Notes under the pieces: model-generated
Databases searched by the model: none
What the model was told of the DNA's origin: nothing
The model's input: the letters and a program-made list of their open reading frames with translations, nothing else
Shown: positions 1 to 15,935 of the stretch, one piece after another
How positions within the stretch are numbered: the stretch's first letter is position 1
How the letters are laid out: each line of letters opens with the position of its first letter
Source: Apricaphanius iberus
Lineage: Eukaryota > Chordata > Actinopteri > Cyprinodontiformes > Aphaniidae
Length of the DNA stretch: 64,000 nucleotides
NCBI GenBank assembly: GCA_028564705.1
Contig: JAPXFQ010002822.1
Location: forward strand, 620,001 to 684,000
Direction: 5' to 3'
Program-made: the position numbers and the translations under genes

Positions 1-282
1 AAAATTTAAGAACATGACTAGAGAAAGCAGTAAGGTTCTGATGAGGTTAAAAGATTCAAACATCCTTTCCCTAAGGTTCTGAGCTTGAAACTGCCCTTAG
101 TTTGGAGTCCTACCGGGTCTGAAGTGGATCAGAACCTGCTAAAGTTCTGGTAACCAGTTACCTGGACCATTAACCTGCTGGTCGGCTCTGATCCACGAGG
201 ACACTTGCCTTTATTTAGTAAAAGTGTGCCTCTGAGCTGAACCGCCATCGATGATGTAATGATGATGTCATGCTGATGGTAG

Positions 283-4730
<4,448 letters not shown>

Positions 4731-4783
4731 GAAAGCTCCGCCCCCTCACCTGTTGTATAGATGTTCTTCTTTTGTTACTTTTT

Positions 4784-4789
4784 AATAAA
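4784..4789 (+). promoter_or_regulatory. Polyadenylation signal of snrpb
   Basis: AATAAA occurs 54 bp after the snrpb stop codon and is followed by a T-rich stretch. This implies a very short 3' UTR. Confidence 0.75.
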
Positions 4790-5204
4790 GTTTTCTCAGT
4801 TTGAATTTGCATGGGCTGTTTGAATAGTTTCCATGGTAACAGATGAGTTGAAGGTCAGGTGACTTCATTAGCTTTGTACAACCAGCAGGAGGCGCCTTTT
4901 TTCAAAGGATTTAATAGAAACGGCAGAAAAACAGATCAGCTGAACACGAACAGTTCATTCTGTAGTTCAGATTACATTATTTCAAAGGTCCAGTCTGGAA
5001 ATATGAAGGCTGCAAGGTCCTCTGAACAAGACCACTAATCGTCTCCATCGATTTCAATGGGACTCAGGGTCTCAGACAGGTGAAGAGAAGCCCCTCTTAC
5101 GTCTTAATTTGTGATGGAAGCAACTTCTCTTTTTAGGGAAACAAGACCTAGGATTATTTTTATAGAATTTGTCAAGTATTTGAGAACAAACGTAGAACTA
5201 CTGT

Positions 5205-5600
5205 TGTGATTGGTGCTATGGCTTAAATTTCAAAAATTGATTAAAAATCTCGAGTTGGAATAGATTATCACGATCTAATCCAGTTCAATAGATATATCAG
5301 TGCTATTAAAACTTTGCGCTTAGAGGTTATGTCAATTATATGCCAATAATTCAGTTTACCGGGAGTACACCATTTACACAAATGGCTGGCAGTGGCTGGA
5401 CTTTTTAACATCTTATTTTGGTTGCAAAAAGCTGCAAACTATTTTAAATGACCCGATTTTTCTACCTTTTAATCAGTTCGATTTTTATAACAATCGATTT
5501 TTTTAAATTATTTTTTCCCAGCAGCAAACTATGAGGATGGTGTGCTCTATCAAACTTTCATTACTGGTGAAAAGGGCAAGTAATGAGAACTCTTCAGATA
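5205..5600. repeat. Dispersed repeat shared with 26225-26640
   Basis: Intergenic AT-rich block containing GATCTAATCCAGTTCAATA and a following ATCAGTGCTATTAAA; close variants occur in the same order at 26305-26350. Both copies are rich in GATT/AATC words and lack an open frame. It is probably an old nonautonomous DNA element, but I could not define its ends. The flanks (4790-5204 and 5601-5876) hold nothing I recognise. Confidence 0.5.
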
Positions 5601-5876
5601 TGAAATGCTGCCTCGTTAGCCAGTCTTTTTGTACTGCAGTTCCTCAAATTTCCGCCAGGTGGAGGTCTTCCAGCTGCAGTTTGTTCTATGGGAGCTGACA
5701 TTTAACTTTTGCGAGATCAGAGGGTGACTGATCGATGTACAATAAAGAACATAACATGATTTTATATTTATATGAAAAAATAAAGCATGTTACAATGTAA
5801 ATAAACTTGAGACAAAGGGGGAACATAAAATAAATCCAGGTTTTGTTGTCAGTTCTGACCTGAGGTAAGATTATCA

Positions 5877-6326
5877 GGGGCCTGTACCATGAAGGTAGCT
5901 GAACAAACTCGGGGTTACAGGATCGGTTTTGAGTCGACAAAACCAAACAGATGCAATCAGGCTTTATTGGTACCATGACGCAGCTCATCAACTTTCTGTC
6001 AACTCAGGCTTTAATCCTTAAACTATGATTAATCCACACGTGCGTGCAAATCAGACTGACGTCGACACTGAACAACCAATCGCGTTCGATATAGATAGAG
6101 CGAGAGCTATATACTTTTCAGCGGAGGAGTAAGAGATAATTCTTCAGAAATATGAAGAATAGAGAAGTATTTTTCAAGCACGCAGTAACACTGTATCTGC
6201 TGCCAAAGCAAGAGAACAGTCTTGGAGGAAGATTGCTGATTGCGTTAATGCGTAGGTTAAACAATTAATGTACATTTATGTAGGCTTATATCAAAAATAT
6301 ATTAAATGCTAAAATGAAAATATATT

Positions 6327-6378
<52 letters not shown>

Positions 6379-7202
6379 AGATGTATGTAAAATGTGAACG
6401 TATAAGCTATTACATCCTAAGAAAGATTGATATTCATTGATTTTTAGATGCAACCATAGACTTTAAAAAAGAACCCCAACTCCAAACGTTCTTGGCATCA
6501 GATCAAGACAAAATATAAAAATATAATTCAAAGTGAGTATTTACCATAGCTTTTATTATTTTTTTGAAAATTTAATCACAAACATTTGTTTGCAGAAAAC
6601 ACATAAAAAATGTGAAATGAGGAAAACTGGGGGAGGGCCACCTCCTCAAGATTACACTGTGGTGGAGGAGTTGGCTCTGAGCAACAATAAGGGGCGGCTG
6701 ATTATGGATGCGGTACAGTAACGGCATGGCTTCAACAAGTCATATTTGTTATGAGCGGCTCAAGAAGTCCACAAAGAAAAGACATTCCTTCCGCGGAAAA
6801 TCTGTATCTTTCATACAAGTAAGCATCAGGAAAGTCAAATGGATTTTGTCTGTCCCTAAAAACTCTTTCTCTACGAAGTGCTCGTCTAACAATTTGCGCG
6901 GAGATGTCCACAGGATTTGAGAGAAAAGGTGAAGCCATTACAGCAGAGAACAGACGCTGGGAATTAGTTACGTCACATATACGTTTCTTTGCTCACAGCT
7001 GATTGGTCAAGCTTCAGTCTGAGATCTCGAATCCAGAACATAACCTGCTCTGGAGCAGGTTAGCCGTGCAGCGTAAGATACCATGGCAATGAACACCGAT
7101 TAAAGCCGAGCTACTCTCATAGCTTGGGTTGGTGGAAACCATAGACTGTAAAAAAGAAAACTAAGCTGAAACATGTAACACCTGCTTCATGGGACAGGCC
7201 CC
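5877..7202. mobile_element. PIF/Harbinger-type transposon remnant with two gene fragments
   Basis: The ends form an inverted repeat: GGGGCCTGTACCATGAAG at the left, and the complement of GGGGCCTGTCCCATGAAG at the right. Two broken genes lie inside. On the minus strand, 6938-6732 encodes a Harbinger transposase N-terminal piece (RALRRERVFRDRQNPFDFPD, then YERYRFSAEGMSFLCGLLEP). On the plus strand, about 6120-6720 encodes fragments resembling the Myb/SANT-like accessory protein of these elements (YTVVEELALSNNKGR near its end). A Harbinger transposon normally carries exactly this gene pair. An (AT)n(GT)n array at 6330-6379 interrupts it. Flanking triplets TCA and TGG differ, so the target duplication is lost or misplaced. 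Confidence 0.75.
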
Positions 7203-8045
7203 TGGTTTTATATTTGAGTTTATTTTGAGTTATTTTTGAGTTTCTTTATATCGTAACTTAATTGTAATGCTACACCACACAAAAAATACAATTACAATCC
7301 AGATATTGTTAAAAAATATACATTCATAAAAAAGGATGTGAAACTTGCTATAGTTGTTTCACAAAAGGTTAAGGAATCTTCTAAAACTTCTGTTTGTTGT
7401 TGTTGTTTTTTTTTTGTATAAATCAATTATTTTGAGGTGAAGTTCCTTTACTTTGTTGGTTTAATACATTTGTTATAAGTGCAGAGCAGAGATCAATCGT
7501 CTGATTCTACTCTGGACCAGAACCGGAAGTTCCTTTTTTTTTTTTTTACTTGATCACATTTTAGACATACAGTTAGGTAAGACAGAGATCACATAAAACG
7601 TAACATTGTAGTTTTACTACATGAGCAACGATGAGAGTGACGGGGCAAATGAGATACAAAGTAAGTACAAAAACAAAATAAATTACGGGGATAAAAATAA
7701 ATAAAAGGTTGCAAGATCCAGAATCAAGATAGCAGTTTCAGATGGTTACAGATGTTAACAGTCTTCTTGAGAGCCTTGGTGTTTTTTGATGAGGAGATTG
7801 TCCTTATATATTGTTTAAGTTTTAATACAAGAAGTTCAGGTTTTCTGCCGAGGACTTTGCTTTTGTGTTTGCCAAAAATAAAACCATATTTATAAAGAAG
7901 AAAGCACAATTGTCCTTGTTTTTAAAATTATAATAACCAAAGAGAACATCCTTGTAGTATAGTTGAAAGTTAGGGAGAACCGAGTCAGGAAGTTCCCCCC
8001 AAAAAATAAATAAAATAAAATAAAAAGTCAGGAAGTTCCCTATTG
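7203..8045. other. Intergenic spacer without recognised features
   Basis: AT-rich sequence between the Harbinger remnant and the ctsa promoter region. It contains poly-T and poly-A runs (for example at 7538-7550) and short A-rich simple sequence near 7997-8025, but no gene or transposon ends I can support. Confidence 0.5.
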
Positions 8046-8105
8046 AGCACATGACTGACCGTAGCTTGAAAAGCAGAGTCACATGATCAGCAGCAGTCAC
8101 ATGAC
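8046..8105 (+). promoter_or_regulatory. Putative ctsa promoter with three CACATG E-boxes (M-box/CLEAR-like)
   Basis: Three CACATGA cores lie within 60 bp: GCACATGAC at about 8047-8055, TCACATGA at 8079-8086, and GTCACATGAC at 8096-8105. TCACATGA is the M-box form bound by MITF/TFE-family factors, one base away from the CLEAR consensus GTCACGTGAC that TFEB uses at lysosomal genes. They sit directly upstream of a GC-rich probable first exon. A fourth site with a perfect CACGTG core lies at 8533-8540. The sites are seen; TFEB control is inferred. Confidence 0.5.
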
Positions 8106-8154
8106 CCGCTCAGATTAGTCTGTCTGCTGCGCGCGGACAGGTGGGCTCTGTAAG
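8106..8154 (+). other. Probable noncoding first exon of ctsa
   Basis: A GC-rich stretch ends in a strong donor (AAG|GTAAGT at 8152-8160), about 1.15 kb upstream of the acceptor that abuts the ctsa start codon. Its 5' limit is not defined by sequence. It is inferred from the donor quality, the local GC rise and the need for a 5' UTR exon. The intron 8155-9309 holds nothing else that I recognise. Confidence 0.4.
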
Positions 8155-9309
8155 GTAAGTGTTTCTGTTGCCAGGCTTCTGGTTCCGATGGGACCCAGCT
8201 AGGTTTAACTGGTCCAACCCGCTCAGGGACCTTATCCCCCAGTTTGGGTCGGTTCTGATCTGGTTCTTTCCCGGTCTGTGGCTGTTTCCGGGTTTTAAGT
8301 AATCAATCTCTGGTTGTTTTACTGATTATGGCCTGATCCGTTTGAACGAACACTGTCGGTTCTGCTTGATACAGCAGTTCTGTCTGGGTTTTTACAGTTC
8401 CCTTTGTGAAAGAGGTTCTGCTGGTTCTGATATGTTTTCAGGGTTAGCGTCTGAGTTTTTAGTAAAGTTTCCATCCAGCTGAAGCAGATCGAAAATCTGA
8501 GCATAAATTATGGGTGATTCCGGGCCGAACCGGTCACGTGTTAAAACGGCTGAGTGAAACTTGCCGAACTCTGAATGTCTGTTTCGGCTGCAGCTCTGCG
8601 GAGCCCCCTGTTGGCCCGTTTGGGATCAGCACCTAATTGATGATTACGGTGGTGGAGTAGGCTACCTGGTGGACCAGGACAGGAGATCAGAACCTTGGGG
8701 GCGCTTGATTTAATCGCTCTGTTTAATCGGAGCTCAAGTCAGACTCTGACATGGATCAGAACCACAACCAGAGTTCTGACGTCAGACTGGATCGTGATGA
8801 TTATCTGGAGAGATCCTTAACTTGTTGCCGTAGGAACAACAGGACGAAGGTAAGAATCAGGTTCTGGAGCAGCAGGTCCAGTTTACCTGAAGTATGTGAG
8901 TACAGCAGGCCTACAGGTCACTTATCCCTGTCCTCAGGCTCTGATTGGTTGAAAATAAAACACAAAGTATCGCCTGGACCAATCAGGGGAGCAGTTACCT
9001 GAGAGGACGGTTGTAGAAGAAATAACTATTGGGATCAGAAATTCTCGTCAGCTGGGATGAATAAACTGAAAGTAGACACCAGAACTTAGAACGGGTCCAT
9101 TTGGTTAGCGATGCCCGAGGAAAGGCTTTTATTTTGAAAGGTCTCATTATTTCAGATGTTTCTCTCTGCTGCTGAATTTCCACCTGGAGCCACAGCTGTT
9201 TTGGTCTTATTATGGGATCCCTGCCGACATCCGGAGTCTTTAGTTCAGAAGGTGGCCTCGGGTGATGTCACTTCCTGTCCGACCTCATATTCCGATGTGT
9301 CTCCTCCAG

Positions 9310-12300
9310 ATGCAGGTGTTCCTGTGGTTCTTCCTAACGCTCCTGCTGGGAGCCGGAGCTGCTCCATCTGCAGATGAGATCACCTTCCTTCCTGGTCTCC
9401 AGAAGCAGCCGAGCTTCAAGCAGTACTCTGGATACCTGAACCTGGCTGATGGGAAACACCTCCACTACTGGTCGGTACCTGAGCTAGGGTTCTGCTCCTA
9501 CGCCTCACCTGGCGGCTGCTGCCTCCTCACCTAAACCGGTTCTGGTTCACAGGTTTGTGGAGTCTCAGAACAAACCGTCGTCCGACCCGATGGTTCTGTG
9601 GCTGAATGGCGGACCGGGCTGCAGCTCATTGGACGGACTGCTCACTGAACACGGACCTTTCCTGGTAACTAACCCTGACTCCGCCCATCTTACCCGTGTG
9701 ACAAAATCATGCATTATTTGATGTTCCTCCCCGTTTTTAGATCCAGGATGATGGCGTGACGCTGCAGTACAACCCGTACGCCTGGAACAAGGTGAGTCAT
9801 GTGACCGGAGAGAGTGTGTTAACATCATTAACTGCTTCCTGATTGGTTTACTGCTCACCTGCAGATTGCCAACGTGTTGTACCTGGAGTCTCCAGTGGGT
9901 GTCGGTTTCTCGTACTCTGACGATAAGAACTACGCAACAAATGACACGGAGGCAAGTAATACACTTTCGGCACTGCTTCTGATTGGTTCTCGGGTGTCTG
10001 TGAACATGAAACTTGGCCCCTGATTGGTTCTCAGATGTGTCTGATGTTCTGTGTCTGCAGGTTTCAATGAACAACTACCTGGCGCTGAAGGAGTTCTTCC
10101 GGCTGTTTCCGGAGTTCAGCAGCAACGAGCTTTTCCTGACCGGCGAAAGTTACGGAGGGATCTATATCCCGACGCTTGCGGAAAGAGTCATGGAGGACTC
10201 CAGCCTGAACCTGCAGGTTCTGCTCAGCTTCTGACCTGTTCTGCTGCTGGTTAAATGACCTTTATGCGACGCTGTGTGTGACCTCTGCTGCAGGGCATTG
10301 CCGTGGGAAACGGGATGTCGAGCTACGAGCTGAACGACAACTCTCTGGTATACTTCGCCTACTACCATGGCCTGCTGGGCAGCCAGCTGTGGGCGGATCT
10401 TCAAATGTACTGCTGCAGCGGCGGGAAGTGCGACTTCTTTAACAACAAGAACCCCAACTGCAGCGACGGCGTGAGTGCGAACCGGGTGGACCCGGTCTGT
10501 GTTAGTTAACCTATGTCTAGGGCTGGGCGGAATGGCACATTTTTCATATCAGTGTTTTTTACAAACATGTTTTACGGTATTTAACGCAATATTCTTCTTT
10601 TTTTTTCATGCAAGACCATTCATACCACCATTATGTTATAAGAAAAGAATACCCTAGCTTGGCTTTAAATAGTGCATTTTACTTTTATATGGACTACATC
10701 ATGTTGTTTTTTCCAGACACGGGTTAATGCTATAAAAAAATTACGATGAAAATGGTTCTAGTCAAAATGGAGTAGAAACTCTTGATTCTCCAAGGCTGAA
10801 AATGTTTTTTTAAACCTCGCAGTAACCCAAGCAGCTGGCAGCATGTTACCTGCTTTGCATGTAGTACTGGAGAACTCCTCTAGGGGGCAAAGTACAGAAC
10901 TCAGACCGGATAGAGTGCCAAAGTAGGGAAAAAAACAAACATGGCGACCAAAGGAGATGGTTAATATTCAGATAACAACAAAAAAAGATAGTGGCAGTAT
11001 CATTTACCACTATTATTAATTTCTTTCCTACTGGTTTTGCCGCCGTTGACCCAGTGTACTTACAGATGGGCAAATAGTGCTCTACGCTCCCCCTTAGTGG
11101 TTACTCACCACGGCGTCTTGTAAAAGATATGGTGTTTGGTTCACCTCTGACCTTTTCAAGCTTATAAGCTACAGACGTGGTTCCTCTGTGGTATTGCCTC
11201 CTCTGGTTCAGCATGGTTTGCCTAGCTCCTGCCAGCATCTTAGTCCAAAACTTTATTTCACGCTGCAGTGAAAAGCGTGTAGCAGTGAAATGGGTCCCCG
11301 CTGTAACACTTCCTTTACATCAAACCTTCCGGACGTTGTCTGAACTATTCACTGGTATATTTAAAAATTCTTATCACGAAAACAAAACGGTTTTTGGTAT
11401 GAACCGGTACACCGCACATGCCTGCCTAAGTCATACATGTTATAAGGTTGTCTTCTCTTTTGTCATAGCGTCCTTGTCCCCTGTCTTTAGTCCATGTGTC
11501 TGGATCCCGGGTCTTTAGTCTGGGTGTTCTGTGTATCTCTGCAGTTGTCGGAGGTCCAGACAATCGTCTACATGTCAGGACTCAACATGTACAACCTGTA
11601 TGCGCCATGTGCCGGTGGAGTCCCTCACAGATTGACGTGAGCTGTATCCTGACTGAACTCACCTGCAGCAGGTATGGATGTTCAGCCTGGCGACTCATTG
11701 ATGGTTTCTGGGTTCTCAGTGTGGAGCGTGGGCAGCTGGTGATCAGAGATCTGGGGAACAATTTCATCAACCATCAGCAGACTCGGGACTGGAACCAGGT
11801 GTGTGTGAACTCGCCTGCTGTCTATTTAAGGCTGACCCTCCTATTCTCAGCTTCTCACCTTCTGCTCCTCTGACTGCAGAAGTTACTGAATCTGGCAGCT
11901 GTGCACCTTTCCGTCCGTCTGGACCCTCCCTGCACCAACTCCACCCCCTCCAGCCTCTACCTGAACAACCCATACGTCCGGAAAGCTCTTCACATCAGCC
12001 CTGACGCTCTGGACTGGGTCATCTGCAGGTAACTGTCACCTGTCCTGTCTCTGAGGGATGTCTCACCCATCCTGTCTGACCTGTTGTTTCTGACGCTGTA
12101 GTTCTGAGGTGAATATGAAGTACGGCCGAGTCTACATGGACGTCAGCAAGCAGTACTTAAAGCTACTTTCGGCTCTGGTCAGTGAACGCAACCCAACTCA
12201 TTGTTCATGCAGGAAGTTGCATGCACTCAGGGTTCTGTAGAATATTTGCTTGATGATGGGGGGGGGGGGGCGCACAGACTTGATCATGGTTTGGTTCCAA

Positions 12301-14741
12301 GTGTTCTGTGGATGTCTCTAAGCTTTTCTGTGGTGTGGTCTCTGCAGAAGTACCGGATCCTAGTTTATAACGGAGACGTGGACATGGCCTGCAACTTCAT
12401 GGGGGACGAGTGGTTTGTGGAGTCTCTGCAGCAGCAGGTAACGATCACCTGATCGATAATCAATTAACAATAACACACATCCTCAACAAACAGACCCTGC
12501 CCCCTTCGTTGTCTCAGTCTCCTTCGTCCAATTAAATAAAAACCTTTCAGTATAACCTGGACGACGAAAAGTTCCAGAAGATTAGTGCCTCTATAAAGCC
12601 CTTAGTGGCGTTTTCTTGCGGAGGCCAAGGGAAGCCAGGCTCCCTCACTCTTTTCAGACTACAACTGTCATTTAATAAACACTTTTCTTTTTTTCTTTTT
12701 AACAGTTTACGTAATCTCCCTGTCCCTCCCTCGTCTCTCTTCATTCATTAAGCATTTAATGATGTGTAAAACAGCGCCCCCATAAATTTTATGTGGGAAA
12801 CGAGTGTTGAAAACGTGGTACTGCACTCTGTTGTCTGTGAGGAGGCCAAGCTGAGCTGGCGTCCCTTGATGAAAAAAACAAACAAAACAATAATTAACCA
12901 ATCAGGTTAGGCTATTGCCACGCCACTGATCCCCTGTGATTGGTCAGGACAGTGTCAATGGAAGCCACGAACTTGTTGGCATCAGGCCAATCGCATCACA
13001 GTATGTTATCTTCAACGTCAATGAATGAAATAGCGGAGGATTTGTGTTACCTTGGCAAGCTAGTTAAAATATTAATCGTAATTATGGTAAGTGGAGATTT
13101 GGAGTATTTAGTAAAAAATACTTTTGCTAAACTGCCTCTACAGCATCAACTCCGAATTAATTTCAACCAATAGTCTGTGAACCACCAGGGGGCAAACGCA
13201 TGGCTAAAGCTTCACTAAGCTGCACAAATAAAAACCACACCTACTCCACTCAGCACTCACAATGGTTTCATCCGAATACGTCGACAACGTAGCAGGCGAA
13301 AAGCAGCATGTGAGCCATGTATTAAATCCAAATCTCCAGTATGGATCTGACTAGTAGGCATAAAGTTCCTGGATGTTTAGTACCGCCACAGTAAGCAGTC
13401 GGTGGACGCTACGCTATCCCACAATGCAGCGGAAGCCCCGGAATCGTAGAAGAGCGGCCAAGCTAAAATTGGCTACAGATGAACTATCAACCGTTGACAG
13501 TGCCGCAATTTCGGCTTATAAATGTACATGTAGCGATGTTACTGATTACTGTGATTGTTTTTGACAGCTGATTAAACATTTAAGTCATACCAGACAAAAT
13601 AACCGCTAGTGGAACGTAACATAAACATCCAGGTCAACAGACACGCAAAATGGTTGAGCAATACGTCTGATTTCATACCTACTACTCGCTCGTTTGCTAC
13701 ACAGTATTTAGTACATCAACGGGCGAGTAGTATTTGCTACGTAGCATGTAGTACATACTAAGGATTCGGATGCAGGGAATGTCCTCGGCCTTTTCTGTAT
13801 AAGCTGTAATTGTTTCCACTAAGTTGCATTTTCAGATTGCACTCTGCAATAATATATTTAGTTTGTACGCGTTTATATAAAAGTCTTGGAGTTTGTTTTC
13901 AGGTTGGGTTTCTTTTTTTGCATTATTTTATTTTTTGCAATAAAAATCGATATTTTACAAGACTGGATTAATAATCGTGATCATCATGATTACAATTTTG
14001 ATCAAAATAATCGTGATTATTATTTTGGTCATAATCGTGCAGCCCTGCTGTATAATCCCATCGATCACTTTGCCACTATGAAAGACAGGAAGATGGCTTT
14101 CATCTTCAAATAGGGTGAGCAAAACGCTTTTTCCCTTGTGCGCAGCTTAAGCATCACTGAACTGCCCATATAGCAATGTGTTATTTTTTTTATGTGATTA
14201 TAGTTCTTGCTGAACAGTATTTGTGTATCTCACAGAGTGCAAGTCCCAGTGAAATGAAGCTGGGCGCTCTAACAGTTAATCTGACTACATGAAATGGTAA
14301 CATATACATTTGAATGTACGATTTTATGCCCCCACCCCATAAATCACACAGCTTGGAGGTTGTTTTCCCCACGCCACTGACATCCCTCAGGGAATTCAAA
14401 CTCGCAGCAGAAAAGTACGCAAACGTTGAGATGAAATGTTCGGGGGGGTGTTGACGTATGTATGTGTCTCAGGTGGTGGTCCAGAGGCGTCCGTGGCTCT
14501 ATGACGGTCAGGACGGTCGTCAGATTGGAGGGTTCGTCAAAGAGTTTAGCAACATGTCCTTCCTCACTGTGAAGGTACATCCTCACGGTCATCGTCACCT
14601 ATACTGAGAGGGTCATGGTTCTTGTTGCTCATTGACTGGTTTTGTTTGGTCCTGCAGGGTTCTGGTCACATGGTCCCAACAGATAAACCAGTTGCCGCCT
14701 TCGCCATGTTCTCGAGGTTCATCAAGAAGCAGCCGTACTGA
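9310..14741 (+). CDS. ctsa: Cathepsin A (lysosomal protective protein, serine carboxypeptidase S10)
   Basis: CTSA removes C-terminal residues and stabilises beta-galactosidase and neuraminidase-1 in lysosomes. Exons: 9310-9470, 9553-9664, 9741-9791, 9865-9951, 10061-10216, 10294-10470, 11545-11636, 11720-11798, 11880-12028, 12102-12177, 12348-12437, 14473-14574 and 14658-14741. They join to 1,416 nt in frame: 471 residues plus stop, against 480 in human. The start ATG directly follows an acceptor (CTCCAG) and opens a signal peptide ([20 protein letters not shown]). Landmarks in order: [12 protein letters not shown] oxyanion region, [12 protein letters not shown] nucleophile serine, [15 protein letters not shown] catalytic aspartate, [11 protein letters not shown] catalytic histidine, and terminal KKQPY. 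The intron after 9951 has a GC donor. Introns 10471-11544 and 12438-14472 carry degraded repeats. Confidence 0.97.
10516..11450. repeat. Decayed DNA-transposon-like sequence in a ctsa intron
   Basis: The block starts at AGGGCTGGGCGGAATGG, a sequence typical of one end of fish hAT-type elements, and runs to around GAACCGGTACACCGC, which resembles a partner end. No transposase frame is left. Family and right border are uncertain. Confidence 0.3.
12438..14472 (+). other. Large ctsa intron with degraded repeats
   Basis: This 2-kb intron separates the exon carrying the catalytic aspartate from the last two exons. Positions 13960-14046 are palindromic AATCGTGATCATCATGATT-type sequence ending in AATCGTGCAGCCCTG, the usual appearance of a fish hAT-like element end. 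No further coding exon is expected, because the flanking ctsa exons join in frame. The rest is unassigned. Confidence 0.45.
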
Positions 14742-14889
14742 CCTGGTTTCCGTTTGGAGCAGCCATACTGACCTGGTTTGGAGCTTCTCAGCTGCTGTAC
14801 TCTCAGGGTGTTTTTTTTATTTTGTGTTTTTTTTTTTTTTATCACTGCCAGCCAATCAGAACAGCTCTCTGTAAAGGTCCTGTATAGAA

Positions 14890-14895
14890 AATAAA
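14890..14895 (+). promoter_or_regulatory. Polyadenylation signal of ctsa
   Basis: AATAAA lies 149 bp after the ctsa stop codon. A second AATAAA at 15005-15010 is an alternative. From 15011 to about 15935 I see no further gene. Confidence 0.55.
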
Positions 14896-15935
14896 AGTAA
14901 AATTAACCAATCAAGTGGCTCTTCGGTGCCCATATCTCCATGGAAATGAGCACTTCCTTTTGATTTCCTGAGTGTGAAATGTTGTTTTTACAGGAAAACC
15001 CCCAAATAAATTCATATTTGAACCAGAACCTGGGTTCTGTTTTTATTTCTGCATGGATTCGGTGAATGTCCATCTGCCAGACTGATGGTGGTCCAGAAGA
15101 ATAGCAGCAAAGCTTAAAACCGGTCCCCCAGCACCTTACTGAGCTATTCATAAACCTAGGAGGCAGACTGCTGGTAGGGCTGAGCTCCAGTTTTCCCTGC
15201 AGCAGCAGGAAGCCCGCCGTGCCACTTTGAGCAACAATATATATTGGAAACAGCTGATTGATCAGGAGATGTTCTAGGTATTAAGGTCTGAACCTTCTGT
15301 CATTCTCCTGTGCATCTCTCTATGAACCTTAACAAAGAATTATAGGTGAATTTACCTGCAGACGAACACCTGTCGCTTTCTTCAGTTTCTGGAAGTCTTC
15401 AGTCCTTGGAGCAAATCTTAAAACTGGAGCTCCACCTCACAGAAGAGGAGGTGGAGCAGCCAGCTGGATCAATCTGCCTCAAGGAGTTAATGTTTGCAGT
15501 AATCAGTTAGTGAAAAGTGGGTGGGGGTAGCAGGTCCATTTGGGTCTGGGATTCATGTTTCCTTCAGCGCAAGGGGAACCACCAGTAGGTGAAGGCTTAC
15601 TGTTGACTGTAAACTTGTTACTGTACACCTGCAGCCTGACAGTCAGTGCTCGGGGAAAAAAGGAGTCCGAGCTTTTGACCTTCAGAGGAAGATTTTACTG
15701 CTCATTTGACCTGGTCTAACCCCAGCAGACAGCACCGCGACACACCTGAACAGGTAACAAGATTTGTTCTCAAAGTGTTCTTTTCCTGCCTGAGCTTCTG
15801 GTTCGGGAAAAAGAACTTATTCCTTCCTGAGGTCTGTTTGGTTCTGTACAAACTGGCTTCACCTGGAGCTTTAGTAGTCTACCACAGTACTTTACCTCCT
15901 GCAGTACTCTGTTGTTCTGACTGAAGTGCTGTTGG

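Noticed and set aside
9565..10074. 169-codon minus-strand open frame
   Set aside because: It is antisense to three ctsa exons and their introns; the plus strand carries conserved catalytic motifs and proper splice sites.
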